Below, piece after piece: positions 15,108-23,928 of a stretch of 64,000 nucleotides of DNA. The notes below the pieces were generated by a model, which worked only from the letters and a program-made list of their open reading frames with translations, had not been told where the DNA came from and searched no databases. This DNA comes from Novosphingobium sp. G106 (GTDB lineage: Bacteria > Pseudomonadota > Alphaproteobacteria > Sphingomonadales > Sphingomonadaceae): NCBI RefSeq assembly GCF_019075875.1, contig NZ_JAHOOZ010000001.1, positions 3,720,001-3,784,000 on the forward strand, given 5' to 3'. Position numbers and translations under genes: made by a program. How positions within the stretch are numbered: the first letter of the stretch is position 1; each line of letters begins with the position of its first letter.

Positions 15108-17459
15108 TCAGTAGCGCCAGCTGAGCTGGACGCCGTATGTGCGCGGCATGCCGGTGAAGCGGGAGATCGACGCAAGATTGTCCTGGATGTTGGTCCAGTA
15201 GAACGCGTTGGTGGCATTGCGCAGATATCCGCCGATCCGCAGCTTGCCGTCGTTCAGCCTGACACCGGCGCGAAGGTCGAGGATGGCATATTCCTTGATG
15301 ATGAAGCGCGCGTCGCGGCTCACGAAAGCCGTGTTGGTGTTCGCCAGCGCGGTCGTCGTCTGGCTGTTGTAGGTCACCGAAGCGCCGAGGTAGGCCTTCG
15401 CGCTGCTGCCGATACCCCATTCGTATTCGGCATCGCCGATTGCCGTGAGATCGGGGGCATAGGGGAACTTCTGGCCGCTGAAATTGCGCAGGACGCCGAG
15501 AGCGTCGTAGCCCTGGAACTCCTTGATCTTGGTGTTGATATAGGTCCCGCCGGCGCTGATCGTCAGACCGTCCATCGGCCGGACGTTGATCTGGGCCTCG
15601 AAGCCGTAGACCCGGCTCTTGGGGATCTGGACGAGACCGTCGAGCGTACCGAACACCGGATCGGGCTTGCGGCCGCGGAGCTGCTTGTCGGTGTAGTCGT
15701 AGTAGAAGCCGGCGGCCGCGATCTCGACGGCACGATTGGCGAAGCGTGCCTTGATACCAACTTCGTAGGCCGTGACCGATTCCTGCTTGACCGGCGTATA
15801 GCCGGTGTAGCTGGCGACCGACGCGGTGGGGAAGCTGCCCGACTTGTAGCCGCGGCTGACCCGGGCATAGAGCAGAATGTCGTTGTTGGTCTTGTAGTTG
15901 ACGCCGACGTTCCAGGCGACGTTGTCCTCGTTGAGCTTGTCGAAGTCGGCCGGGTTGAAGATGACCGGGAAATTCGGGGTAAAGGTCAGGCAGCCGCCCG
16001 GCTGCACGTTGGTGCCGAACAAGGCGTTCCACCAGATCGCGGTGCCTCCGCCGAAATCGTTGGTGCAGCCTTCGAAGCTGCGCTTGCTCTTGGTGTAGCG
16101 CGCACCGCCGAGCAGCGTTACGTTCGGGCTCAGCTCGAACTCGACATTGCCGAAGGCGGCATAGGTCGTGACGTTTTGCCGCGAATAGTTGAAGGTCAGT
16201 TCGCCCTTGGGCGCGCCCGGGATCGAGAACAGCGGGTCGGAAGACGGACCCTGGCTGAAGTTGTAGAACAGGCGATCGAAGGTCCTTGCCCGGTCGTAGT
16301 TTCCGCCGACGATGATGTTGAGCTTGTCGAGCTTGGCCGCGAGCCGAAGTTCCTGCGAGAAATCCTTGATGAAGCCGGTTGTGTTGGTGTCGACCGAGAA
16401 CAGCGTCGTACCGTCGAAGTCCTGCACCGAATCCGTCTTGTAGTCCGAATAGGCGGTGATCGAGGTCAGCGTGACCTGGTCGCTGAGGTCGAGGTCGGCG
16501 CGGGCGCTGACCTGCCAGAACTTGTCGTCGCGCTGCGGCCGGCGACCGAAGATGCCGTAACCCCAATCGGCGGCGCGGGCGTTGTTCGGCGCGCGCGGAT
16601 AGGCCTTGAAGGCGAGCGCCGCGGGACTGCCGCAGGTACCGGCGGTCGACAGGCGGCAGGTGTCATCCACGATCTGCGCAGCCTGGGTGTCGCCCTTGTC
16701 GATCCAGCCGTTGGCGTTGAGCAGCAGGCGGAAGTTGCTGCCGGGATCGAACTGGAGCTGGAAGCGGCCCTGGAGCTGGCGCGTTCGGCCGAGCTTGTCG
16801 TTGCGGGTATAGCTGTACTGCCATTCGTCGCCATGGACGCCGCGTACCGCGAGGCGCGCCTTGATGGAATCGCCGATCGGGCCGCTGATGAAGGCCTGGC
16901 CGTCGACGACGTTGAACCGGCCGTAGCTGAGATCGGCTCCCGCATCGAAATGGTCGGTGGGCTTGTTGGCGATATAGTTGATCGCGCCGCCGGTCGTGTT
17001 CTGGCCGAACAGAGTCCCCTGCGGCCCCTTCAGCACTTCGACGCGCTGGATGTCAAAGGCGACCCCTCGGGTCGTCGCGCTGAACGGCAGCGCGACTTCG
17101 TCGGTGTATACCGCCACGGTAGGAGCGGCAGACAGCGTCGTTTCGTAGAAGCCGATGCCGCGCAGCGTGTAGACCGGCGTGTTGAAGGGCGAAGGCTGGA
17201 CCGTAAGACCCGGGACGATCTTGCCGAGGTCGGTCGGCGAATTGATGCCACGGTTCAGCAGCGCCTCGCCCGTTTGGGCGGTGATCGAAAGGCCGACGTC
17301 GTTGATGCTTTGCTCGCGCTTGTTCGCGGTGACGACAATTTCATCAGGAGCGCTCGACGCTTCTGCAGGAGCTGACACCTGGGCCTGAGCAGGAACGGCA
17401 ATGGCCAACGCCAACACCGAAACCGCAGACATGGCAACACGACGTTCCGACGCTTTCAT
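15108..17459 (-). CDS. TonB-dependent outer-membrane receptor of the catabolic island
   Basis: 783 residues from ATG 17459 (MKASERRVAMS). The signal peptide ends AVPAQA-Q. A TonB box region (DEIVVTANKREQSIND) is followed by the plug (FDIQRVEVLKGPQGTLFG, then GGAINYI) and a full beta-barrel ending GMPRTYGVQLSWRY. The family imports substrates across the outer membrane with energy from TonB-ExbBD. It is divergent from the FCD regulator at 17653 with a strong operator between them (17543), so uptake is probably induced together with the island's catabolic genes. Its substrate is presumably the island's growth substrate, probably a hydrophobic compound. Confidence 0.9.
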   Translation of the reverse strand: MKASERRVAMSAVSVLALAIAVPAQAQVSAPAEASSAPDEIVVTANKREQSINDVGLSITAQTGEALLNRGINSPTDLGKIVPGLTVQPSPFNTPVYTLRGIGFYETTLSAAPTVAVYTDEVALPFSATTRGVAFDIQRVEVLKGPQGTLFGQNTTGGAINYIANKPTDHFDAGADLSYGRFNVVDGQAFISGPIGDSIKARLAVRGVHGDEWQYSYTRNDKLGRTRQLQGRFQLQFDPGSNFRLLLNANGWIDKGDTQAAQIVDDTCRLSTAGTCGSPAALAFKAYPRAPNNARAADWGYGIFGRRPQRDDKFWQVSARADLDLSDQVTLTSITAYSDYKTDSVQDFDGTTLFSVDTNTTGFIKDFSQELRLAAKLDKLNIIVGGNYDRARTFDRLFYNFSQGPSSDPLFSIPGAPKGELTFNYSRQNVTTYAAFGNVEFELSPNVTLLGGARYTKSKRSFEGCTNDFGGGTAIWWNALFGTNVQPGGCLTFTPNFPVIFNPADFDKLNEDNVAWNVGVNYKTNNDILLYARVSRGYKSGSFPTASVASYTGYTPVKQESVTAYEVGIKARFANRAVEIAAAGFYYDYTDKQLRGRKPDPVFGTLDGLVQIPKSRVYGFEAQINVRPMDGLTISAGGTYINTKIKEFQGYDALGVLRNFSGQKFPYAPDLTAIGDAEYEWGIGSSAKAYLGASVTYNSQTTTALANTNTAFVSRDARFIIKEYAILDLRAGVRLNDGKLRIGGYLRNATNAFYWTNIQDNLASISRFTGMPRTYGVQLSWRY

Positions 17460-17542
17460 TGCACCCTCCACTTTCCCTCATGCGAGCGGACTGCATCCGT
17501 CTCGTTAGCCGGCAACTGCCACAGCCAATTAAGTCTGTCAAT

Positions 17543-17555
17543 ATCGTTCGACGAT
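17543..17555. promoter_or_regulatory. FadR/FCD-type operator between TonB receptor and regulator 1
   Basis: ATCGT-TCG-ACGAT, a perfect dyad preceded by TGTCAAT. The same left flank occurs at 33544 and, reversed, at 24763. It can control both divergent genes and so autoregulate the regulator. Confidence 0.7.
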
Positions 17556-17652
17556 TTCGTGTGATGGTACTGCCCGATAATTTGGTTCGCGGCATGGACG
17601 CGCCGCAGGAATGGGGTTAGAAATACCCAATATATCCAAAGCGGCGTGAGAG

Positions 17653-18387
17653 ATGGCGGGCAGACCAAGAAAAGGCACAGAATTGCGGGGGGATACTGCA
17701 ACGGGCGACGAAGCGGCGGAGAGCAGCATCGGCAGCGCGGCCGACAAAGTGGCCGACGCGATAATTCGCGGAATCCGGTCCGGGGCATTCGTGCCCGGTC
17801 AACACCTCGTCGAGCCGGACCTCACGCGGCGCCTGGGAATCAGCCGCGGCTCGCTGCGCGAAGCACTCAAGCACCTGGCCGCCGCGGGCATCGTCACGCT
17901 CAACCGTTTCCGCGGCGCCTATATCGCCTCGCTCGACCGCAAGTCGGTGCTGGACCTGCTCGAGGTGCTGGAACCTCTGGCGCGACTCGCAGCCCGGCTC
18001 GCGGCAGAACACTGCGACACCGACGAGAAGCGCGAGATGATGCTTGCGGCGGCCAACGCCACTGACGAGGCCAACCGCAGTCACAACCGCGGCCAGTATC
18101 TCGAATGCCGGCGCATCTTCTATTCTACGCTCGTGAAGATCGGCGGTAATGGCGAGCTCGAGCGGGCGATGCCCCTCACCCGCACCGACCTGTTCCGCGC
18201 GCAGGTCGAAGCCATCCAGTCGGAGAAGCAGCGCAACCGGCACGCCTCCGGCTACAACAAGATCGCCAAAGCCGTCGTGGAAGGGAATGCCTCTGCCGCC
18301 GACCGGGCCGTGCAGCGGCATTTCGACGGAACCCGAGAGACGATAGAGGAACTGCCCGCAGACGCGTTCCCCAACTTCAGCTCCTAA
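17653..18387 (+). CDS. GntR-family transcriptional regulator, FCD (FadR) subfamily, copy 1
   Basis: 244 residues. N-terminal winged helix (residues 28-95: DAIIRGIRSGAFVPGQHLVE, RRLGISRGSLREALKHL, IVTLNRFRGAYIA) and a C-terminal all-helical FCD effector domain (LLEVLEPLARLAARLAAEHC, RRIFYSTLVKIGGN, RHASGYNKIAKAVVEGN). FCD proteins usually repress catabolic operons until an acid, acyl-CoA or similar effector binds. It is very similar along its length to the second copy at 38553, especially the recognition helix, so the two probably share operators. It sits divergent from the TonB receptor with an operator between. Both members of the subfamily's usual TNGT-N3-ACNA half-sites are present in the island's five operators. 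Confidence 0.9.
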   Translation: MAGRPRKGTELRGDTATGDEAAESSIGSAADKVADAIIRGIRSGAFVPGQHLVEPDLTRRLGISRGSLREALKHLAAAGIVTLNRFRGAYIASLDRKSVLDLLEVLEPLARLAARLAAEHCDTDEKREMMLAAANATDEANRSHNRGQYLECRRIFYSTLVKIGGNGELERAMPLTRTDLFRAQVEAIQSEKQRNRHASGYNKIAKAVVEGNASAADRAVQRHFDGTRETIEELPADAFPNFSS

Positions 18388-18510
18388 ACCGGACAACACC
18401 AACCTCTGAAAAGACGCGCGTGCTTCCCGCAAGGACGCGTGCCGATGCGCGCCGTTCGCGAGCGCCACGCTGTCGCAAAATCAAGATGTCGGTAAAAATG
18501 ACTGGACGAA

Positions 18511-18523
18511 ATCGTAGGACGGT
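18511..18523. promoter_or_regulatory. FadR/FCD-type operator before the EthD-like operon
   Basis: ATCGT-AGG-ACGGT, one mismatch from the dyad, 45 bases upstream of ATG 18569. The left flank GACGAA resembles GATGAA at 24763. Confidence 0.5.
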
Positions 18524-18568
18524 TTTAGCAGTTTGTCCGGGATAGAGAGGCATCGGAAGGGCCTGAGG

Positions 18569-18892
18569 ATGATTCGCGTTTCGGCCCTGTATCCAAACGG
18601 CGAAGGCAGTCGTTTCGACGCGCGATACTATGTCGAGCGGCACGAACCCTTCGCCGCCGGAATGCTGAAGCCCTTCGGCCTCCTCGAGATCAGGACCGCG
18701 ATCGGGCAGTCTGCGCTCGACGGAGCCCCGCCCCCATTCTGGGCGATTTCGGAGATGGTCTTCACCACCCGGGACCATTTCGAAACCGCGATGGACCGCT
18801 GCGGCGAGCGCCTGTTCGCCGACATTCCCAACTACACCGACGTCGTGCCCGTGCTGCAGTTCAGCGAGCTCGGCGCCGACACCCAGTCTTGA
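18569..18892 (+). CDS. EthD-family protein (dimeric alpha-beta barrel)
   Basis: 107 residues from ATG 18569 with GAGG just upstream. The start MIRVSALYPNGEGSRFDARY and YYVERHEPFAAGMLKPFGL match the EthD family; members are small proteins needed for, or accessory to, oxidation of ethers and other compounds, and some are cyclases or stabilising factors. First gene of a three-gene plus-strand operon (EthD, 402-aa protein, APH-like kinase) with its own FadR-type operator. Its precise role here is not known. Confidence 0.7.
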   Translation: MIRVSALYPNGEGSRFDARYYVERHEPFAAGMLKPFGLLEIRTAIGQSALDGAPPPFWAISEMVFTTRDHFETAMDRCGERLFADIPNYTDVVPVLQFSELGADTQS

Positions 18893-18905
18893 GAGGAGCC
18901 TGACA

Positions 18906-20114
18906 ATGGATGCCATTCTGCCGAGCACGTCGATGCGTCATATGCGCAATGCCATGGAAGACATCGGCATGATCACGGCGCTCGACGAACTGCTCAACCA
19001 CCAGATCGTCGATACCTTCGCCTCCGTTTCGACGTCCGAGCAGAGCTGGACCGAAAAGATCTGGACCGCGATGGTCCGCAAGGACGGCACGCTGGGGATC
19101 GATTTCGGGCTCGGCCGCTACCACAACCGCGGCGTGCTCGATGGTTGGGCCGCCGTGTCGCGCGGCAGCGAGCAGTGGACCGTGCGCGCCAACCGCGAGC
19201 TGCGCGATGACCCGCTGATCACCCAGGTCGGCCCGCTCACCTACGAGATCATCGAACCGCTCCAGAAGGTCCGTTTCGCGCTGGCGAAGAACGACATTCA
19301 GCCGATTGCCTATGACGTGACTTTCACGGCCGAGATGCCGCCGTTCTTCGAGGATCGCCACAAGCAGCGCGAGCGCGACGGTTTCCGCATCGGTTCCGAC
19401 GTCATCCGCTACCACCAGATCGGTGTTCCTTCGGGCTGGGTCGAGATCGAGGGCGAGCGGATAGAGATCCGCCCCGAGGAGTGGACCGAATATCGCGATC
19501 ATTCCTGGGGCACCCGGCTCGACGTGGGCGCGCACAATGCGGACGTCCGCCCGACCTCCGACTTCGGCGACGTCAAATTCGGCGAAGGTGAATACGTGCT
19601 CGTCTGGAGCCCGTTCATGCTGACTTCGCCGAGCGGCGAGAAGGTCGCGTACCACTTCTATTTCCAGTCCAAGCAAGGCCGGATCTTCTATTCGTCGGGC
19701 TATCGCAACAATCCCGACGGGACGCAGGAGAAAGTCGCGCGCGTCCGCCCCGAGCTGCGCTACGACGACTATACCCGGCGCCTGCTCGGCGGCCGGGTCC
19801 ACTTCGACATGCTCCAGGGCGGAACGCATACCGTCGAGGTCGAGGTCATGGGCACCTCGGGCGTTCATTTGGGACCGGGACTCTATCTGGGGTTTGACGG
19901 ACGCAAGCACGGTTCCTGGCATGGGGCCCTGACGACGGAGGGCGAATACTTTCCCAACACGCTCGACCGCGCGACGCTGCAGCGTATCCGCCAACTGCGC
20001 GACTGCCCGATCAGCGTGACCGAGGGCGAATGGACAGGTTACGGCATCATGGAATCCATCATTCACGGCGAGCACCCCGAACTGGAGCTCACTGCCGCGA
20101 ACACGTTGGTCTGA
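18906..20114 (+). CDS. Uncharacterised 402-aa protein, possibly lipocalin-like (DUF7064/7065 type)
   Basis: Starts MDAILPSTSMRHMRNAMEDI. No signal peptide or membrane helix. Features include EQSWTEKIWTAMVRKDGTLG, YHNRGVLDGWAAVSRGSEQW, a middle EYRDHSWGTRLDVG and a late GLYLGFDGRKHGSWHG. Alternating beta-type sequence and two similar halves (each about 180 residues) suggest a double-barrel fold like that of AttH/CrtC-type hydratases; I am not certain. Such proteins are common beside sphingomonad catabolic genes. It sits 13 bases after the EthD gene and 4 bases before the kinase gene, so it belongs to the same operon and regulon. Confidence 0.5.
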   Translation: MDAILPSTSMRHMRNAMEDIGMITALDELLNHQIVDTFASVSTSEQSWTEKIWTAMVRKDGTLGIDFGLGRYHNRGVLDGWAAVSRGSEQWTVRANRELRDDPLITQVGPLTYEIIEPLQKVRFALAKNDIQPIAYDVTFTAEMPPFFEDRHKQRERDGFRIGSDVIRYHQIGVPSGWVEIEGERIEIRPEEWTEYRDHSWGTRLDVGAHNADVRPTSDFGDVKFGEGEYVLVWSPFMLTSPSGEKVAYHFYFQSKQGRIFYSSGYRNNPDGTQEKVARVRPELRYDDYTRRLLGGRVHFDMLQGGTHTVEVEVMGTSGVHLGPGLYLGFDGRKHGSWHGALTTEGEYFPNTLDRATLQRIRQLRDCPISVTEGEWTGYGIMESIIHGEHPELELTAANTLV

Positions 20115-20118
20115 GGCC

Positions 20119-21103
20119 ATGGCACGTGACACCGAACGCCTCGCCGCAGGCCTGAGGGGATTGGCTTCCCCGCGGAAGCGGGATCACCGGCATCACCACG
20201 CTTTCGGCCGGCCACTCGAACGAGACCTATCTCGTCGAGGGGCTGGACGAGGTGCTGCGTATGCCGCCCTCGGAAGAAGGCTTGCTGCCGCCTTACGACA
20301 TGGTCCGCCAACACCAGGTCCTCTCGGCCGTGGCGGCATCCGCACCGCAGGTGCCGTTACCGCCGATGCTGGAACTGTGTGACGATCCCGCAGTGCTGGG
20401 CGACCCCTTCTTTCTGATGGGCAAGGTCTCGGGCGAAGCGTTTGAATATGCCGTGCCCGAGTGGCTCGCGGCCGATCCTACAGACGGTGCGGAGCATGTC
20501 TGCCGGCAATGGTTCGACGCCATCATCGGCCTGCACGTGATGCCCGTGGCGGCCATGCCCGAGGGCGGGCGAACCGTGCAGGAGGAAGCGCAGCACTGGC
20601 TCGACGTCGCGCGCGGCGCCGAGTCCATGCCGGCGCTGATCGCGGTGCTCGAGGATCTGGCCAAGCGGCCGCCCCGGACATCGGGCCCGGCGACGCCGGT
20701 CCACGGCGACCCCAAGCATGGCAATTGTCTGTGGGACAGAGGCCGGCTGACCGCGCTGCTCGACTGGGAAATGGCCCAGATCTCCGAGCCGCTCCTCGAT
20801 CTCGGTTATATTCTGATGTTCCACGACCAGGGCGAGGCCTCGCTGGCCGATGCGGGCTTCGACCTCCCCGGCTGGTGGTCGCCCGAGCGGATGATCACGG
20901 AATGGGAGAAGGGCACCGGTCGCACAGCGGTCGACGCCCATCGCTACGCGGTACTCGGCCAGGCCAAGGTCTCGGCGATCATCTCGGTCGGCGCGCACCT
21001 GTTCAACAGCGGGCGCATTGCCGATCCGCGCTTTCAAGCCTTCGGCGCAGTATTGCCCGCCTACGTCGGATTGCTCGAACGCCGCGCCATGACGGCCGGC
21101 TGA
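20119..21103 (+). CDS. Phosphotransferase family (APH-like) kinase, frameshifted near its start
   Basis: ATG 20119 reads MARDTERLAAGLR; the main body then continues in another frame from about 20190. Removing one G from the G4 run at 20156-20159 gives a continuous N-terminus reading LRDWLPRGSGITG then TLSAGHSNETYLVEG, a normal APH nucleotide loop. The body shows the catalytic loop VHGDPKHGNCLWD and the metal motif ALLDWEMAQI. The restored protein has about 327 residues. APH-like members of this kind phosphorylate small hydroxyl compounds; they often sit beside acyl-CoA dehydrogenases. Third gene of the EthD operon. A second, more distant paralogue is at 36704. Confidence 0.7.
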
Positions 21104-21108
21104 GCAAC

Positions 21109-21144
21109 GAGCCCGTTCCATTTCTCTCCTTATGGAACGGGCTC
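21109..21144 (+). terminator. Long hairpin after the EthD operon
   Basis: GAGCCCGTTCCAT and ATGGAACGGGCTC form a perfect 13-bp stem around a 10-base loop, six bases after the kinase stop. No T-run follows directly. Confidence 0.6.
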
Positions 21145-21157
21145 GACAGTCCAAGGC

Positions 21158-21191
21158 AAAAAGGCCCGCCCCTTCCGGGACGGGCCTTTTT
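21158..21191. terminator. Bidirectional intrinsic terminator between convergent operons
   Basis: AAAAAGGCCCG and CGGGCCTTTTT flank an inner CCC/GGG pair. T-runs on both strands fit termination of both the plus-strand kinase operon and the minus-strand dikinase operon. Confidence 0.85.
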
Positions 21192-21214
21192 CTCGTCGCC
21201 AAGCGGTAGGGGGT

Positions 21215-21601
21215 TCAGGCCGCGGCTTCGAGTTCCACCAGGCTGTCGGCATATTCGACGAGCCCGGCGGCAGAGAGCGAAACGATCGTACCCGCAGCCT
21301 CGCTGAGTATCTCGGTCTTCCGGCCCAGCACGTCGATCGCGCCGATCACCTCGCCGGGTTCGACTAGGTCTCCCAGGCTCCTCGCAGGTTCGAACAGCCC
21401 AAGATGCGGTGCCTTGGCGCCGGTCAGGCGCTCTGGCGCTTCATCTTCGATAAGTGGCGCGATGGCGAGCATGGGATTGTCCGCACCGTCGAGCTTGGCC
21501 ATGAACACCGCCCAGTCGCCCGCCCTGACGTACATGTCCTTGAGACGGGAGCGCTCGAACTGCAGCAGCAGCGCACGAATCTCCTGGATGTCGGAATACA
21601 T
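21215..21601 (-). CDS. Biotin/lipoyl carrier-like protein lacking the acceptor lysine
   Basis: 128 residues. The N-terminus (IRALLLQFERSRLKDMYVRA) mirrors that of the island's true BCCP (LIEDFKRSGLRELHARHG). The C-terminal half is a biotinyl/lipoyl beta-sandwich (LGDLVEPGEVIGAIDVLG, TEILSEAAGTIVSL). Where BCCPs have E-V/A-M-K-L/M, this protein reads D-V-L-G93-R-K, so the acceptor Lys is replaced by Gly. It cannot be biotinylated at the normal position. Last gene of the dikinase operon, four bases after the PPDK-like gene. It may be a structural subunit or docking domain rather than a carrier. Confidence 0.65.
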   Translation of the reverse strand: MYSDIQEIRALLLQFERSRLKDMYVRAGDWAVFMAKLDGADNPMLAIAPLIEDEAPERLTGAKAPHLGLFEPARSLGDLVEPGEVIGAIDVLGRKTEILSEAAGTIVSLSAAGLVEYADSLVELEAAA

Positions 21602-21604
21602 GGC

Positions 21605-23323
21605 TCAGCTCTCCAGCGTGACGAGCAATGCCGGCAGCACCGGCTCGGTGATCATCGTCATGACGCCCGCCCGGCGCGCGGCGCGAGCGATCTCGGGATT
21701 GGCGAGACCCGAACCGCGCACCGAAACCTGCCCGGCAAGCGCGTCATCCAGGCCTTCCAGCGAGCCTTCCGACAGCAAGAGATCGACATCGATCCCTTCT
21801 CCGGCCGGCGCATCTTCGGGCAACACGACCTTGACCGCGCTGCGTGCCCGCGCCCATTCGATCAGGCGGGCGAGTTGCGCGTCGTCGGCCTCGCGCGGGC
21901 GTTCGGTCGGCAGCGCGCCAGCGTAGACCTTGCCCGCGGCACCGTCGATCGTGACGACCTGGCCGGCGCGCGCGACTGCGCCGACGCCGACGCCGACCAC
22001 GCAGGGCCGGCCCAGCGCGCGGCTGACGACCGCGGCGTGCGAGGTAGAGCCGCCTTGTTCCGTAACCACGCCCTTTGCCGCGATCATGCCGTGGACGTCG
22101 TCGGGGCTGGTCGTGGCGCGCACGAGGATCACCGCTTCGCCCGCGGCGGCACGGCGCTCGGCTTCATCGGCATCGGCGACGAGTACGCCGCTGGCGACGC
22201 CGGGACAGGCCCCCTCGCCCTGCGCGACGATCTCGGCGCCATCGGCCGCGCCGCCGGCAAGGCGCGGCAGCAGAAGCGTCGCGACCTGTTCCGCGCTGAC
22301 GCGCGAGAGCGCGGTTTCGGGATCGATCCGTCCTTCGGCAACCATGTCGACCGCAATGCGAACGGCGGCAGCGGGGGCTCGCTTGGCCGAGCGTGACTGA
22401 AGCAGGTAGAGCCGCCCCGACTGGACGGTGAACTCGATGTCCTGGACGTCACCGTTCTCGCGTTCGAGCAGTTCGCTCGCAGCGAGCAGTTCGCCATGCG
22501 CCCGCGGCGCATGATCGCGCATGGCGTCGAGCGATAGCGGCGTGAACTTGCCCGAGACGACATCCTCTCCCTGCGCGCGCGGCAGGTATTCACCATAGGG
22601 CACCGGCTCGCCGGCCAGAGGATTGCGGCTGAACAGGACGCCGGTGCCGCTGTGCTCGTCGAGATTGCCGAAGACCATGGCCTGCACGGTCACGGCAGTG
22701 CCCATGTCGTGAGGGATATTGTTGTGCTCGCGGTAGCGGCGGGCGCGACGCGTGTTCCAGCTCTCGAACACTGCGCGGATGGCGCCGAGAAGCTGGCTGC
22801 GCACATCGCCCGGAGCCTCGCCGCCGGCGTCCGCGATCACCGCGCGCCAGTGCGCGGGATCGCCATCGCGCTCCAGCTCGACCGGAGCCTTGAGCACGAT
22901 CGCGCTGTAAAGCTCCAGGAAGCGCCGGTGCGTGTCGCGAGCAAAATCGGGCAGCCCCGTCTCGCTCGCCAGCGAAGCCTCGCCGGCATCGTCGATGCCG
23001 AGGTTGAGCACGGTGTCCATCATGCCGGGCATCGAGATCGCTGCGCCGGATCGAACCGACAGGAGCAATCGCTTGTCGCCTGCGCCGAAGCCGCGGCCCG
23101 CCCGGTCTTCGAGCCAGATGATGCCCTGCTCGACCTCTTCGACGAGGCCCGCCGGGAAATCGCCGTTCTCCAGATAGGCCAGGCACGCCTTCGTCGAAAT
23201 GACGAAGGCCGGCGGCACGTCGAGCCCGAGCGCAGCCATGCGCGCGATCGACCAGGCCTTGCCGCCGATGACCGCGCGGTCGGGTATGCGGCCGCCATCG
23301 AGCAGGATCGTCCAGCTTGCCAT
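21605..23323 (-). CDS. Pyruvate-phosphate-dikinase-like protein lacking the pyruvate/PEP barrel
   Basis: 572 residues from ATG 23323 (GAGGAA ribosome site). The N-terminal ATP-grasp part carries GGKAWSIARMAALGLDVPPA, LLLSVRSGAAISMPGMMDT and the Asn-rich loop; the phosphohistidine domain has TEQGGSTSHAAVVSRALG with His429. A shorter C-terminal region (residues 470-572) follows, but the TIM barrel that binds PEP/pyruvate in PPDK (about 350 residues) is absent. The enzyme can therefore form a phosphohistidine from ATP but needs another acceptor protein or substrate, as in phenylphosphate synthase where the parts are on separate chains. It lies in a four-gene operon with a second phosphohistidine protein, a helper and a BCCP-like protein. 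Confidence 0.8.
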   Translation of the reverse strand: MASWTILLDGGRIPDRAVIGGKAWSIARMAALGLDVPPAFVISTKACLAYLENGDFPAGLVEEVEQGIIWLEDRAGRGFGAGDKRLLLSVRSGAAISMPGMMDTVLNLGIDDAGEASLASETGLPDFARDTHRRFLELYSAIVLKAPVELERDGDPAHWRAVIADAGGEAPGDVRSQLLGAIRAVFESWNTRRARRYREHNNIPHDMGTAVTVQAMVFGNLDEHSGTGVLFSRNPLAGEPVPYGEYLPRAQGEDVVSGKFTPLSLDAMRDHAPRAHGELLAASELLERENGDVQDIEFTVQSGRLYLLQSRSAKRAPAAAVRIAVDMVAEGRIDPETALSRVSAEQVATLLLPRLAGGAADGAEIVAQGEGACPGVASGVLVADADEAERRAAAGEAVILVRATTSPDDVHGMIAAKGVVTEQGGSTSHAAVVSRALGRPCVVGVGVGAVARAGQVVTIDGAAGKVYAGALPTERPREADDAQLARLIEWARARSAVKVVLPEDAPAGEGIDVDLLLSEGSLEGLDDALAGQVSVRGSGLANPEIARAARRAGVMTMITEPVLPALLVTLES

Positions 23324-23325
23324 GT

Positions 23326-23928
23326 CTATTCCTCGCGCTCGCGGCCCATGATCCGCAGCAGTTCCTCGTGCAATTCGAACCAGACCGTGTGGTAGCTGTC
23401 CCGGCGGATGTCGCTGACCCATTCGTGGTCGCCGTCCTCGGACGCTTCGAGCGCCGCGAGGAGCTTGTCGGCGTAGTAACGCAGCCGCGGCAGCTTGCCC
23501 GACAGGCGCGTCAGGATCGGCTCGGCCTGCTCGTGCAGCCCGCCCAGCCGATCGATCACGGCCGCGTCATGCGCCTTGTCGCGGTGATCGTTGGCGATCT
23601 TGGCGCCGCCGACGTCCAGGGTCTGCCAATCGGTGATGATCTGCTTGAGCGTGACGTTGATCCGCTCGAACCCCTCGTAGGCGCCGACGAAGCCCGCATC
23701 CCCGCGGAGGGCCGCGAAGTGCCTCGCATAGCGTGCCTGGAGCGCGACGCCGGCCAGCGGGGTCAATGCATAGGCGCCCTTGGCCTCGAACACGCGGCCC
23801 GCGGCGACCGCGGCTTCGAGTTCAGCCCGTGCGACATCCTCGGGCAGGCCGGCGAGCGCAGCGATCGCCGCCGACGGGGCATGACGCTTGATCGCGGTAG
23901 CGTGAAAGACGAGATCGCGGTCGTTCAT
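23326..23928 (-). CDS. Helper protein of the dikinase operon (possible winged-helix N-terminus)
   Basis: 200 residues from ATG 23928, overlapping the previous stop (ATGA). The N-terminal 70 residues (AIKRHAPSAAIAALAGLPED to AYALTPLAGVALQARY) look like a winged helix; the rest is helical (INVTLKQIITDWQTL, LRYYADKLLAALEASE) with an acidic and charged end. No enzyme motif. Comparable small proteins occur beside PPDK-like genes, and the strict overlaps at both ends suggest a complex with the neighbouring phosphohistidine proteins. Role unknown: subunit more likely than DNA-binding regulator. Confidence 0.5.
   Translation of the reverse strand: MNDRDLVFHATAIKRHAPSAAIAALAGLPEDVARAELEAAVAAGRVFEAKGAYALTPLAGVALQARYARHFAALRGDAGFVGAYEGFERINVTLKQIITDWQTLDVGGAKIANDHRDKAHDAAVIDRLGGLHEQAEPILTRLSGKLPRLRYYADKLLAALEASEDGDHEWVSDIRRDSYHTVWFELHEELLRIMGREREE

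Noticed and set aside
15018..17375. 785-codon plus-strand frame opposite the second TonB receptor
   Set aside because: Mirror of the receptor gene in GC-rich DNA; the receptor frame has the signal peptide, TonB box and plug motifs.
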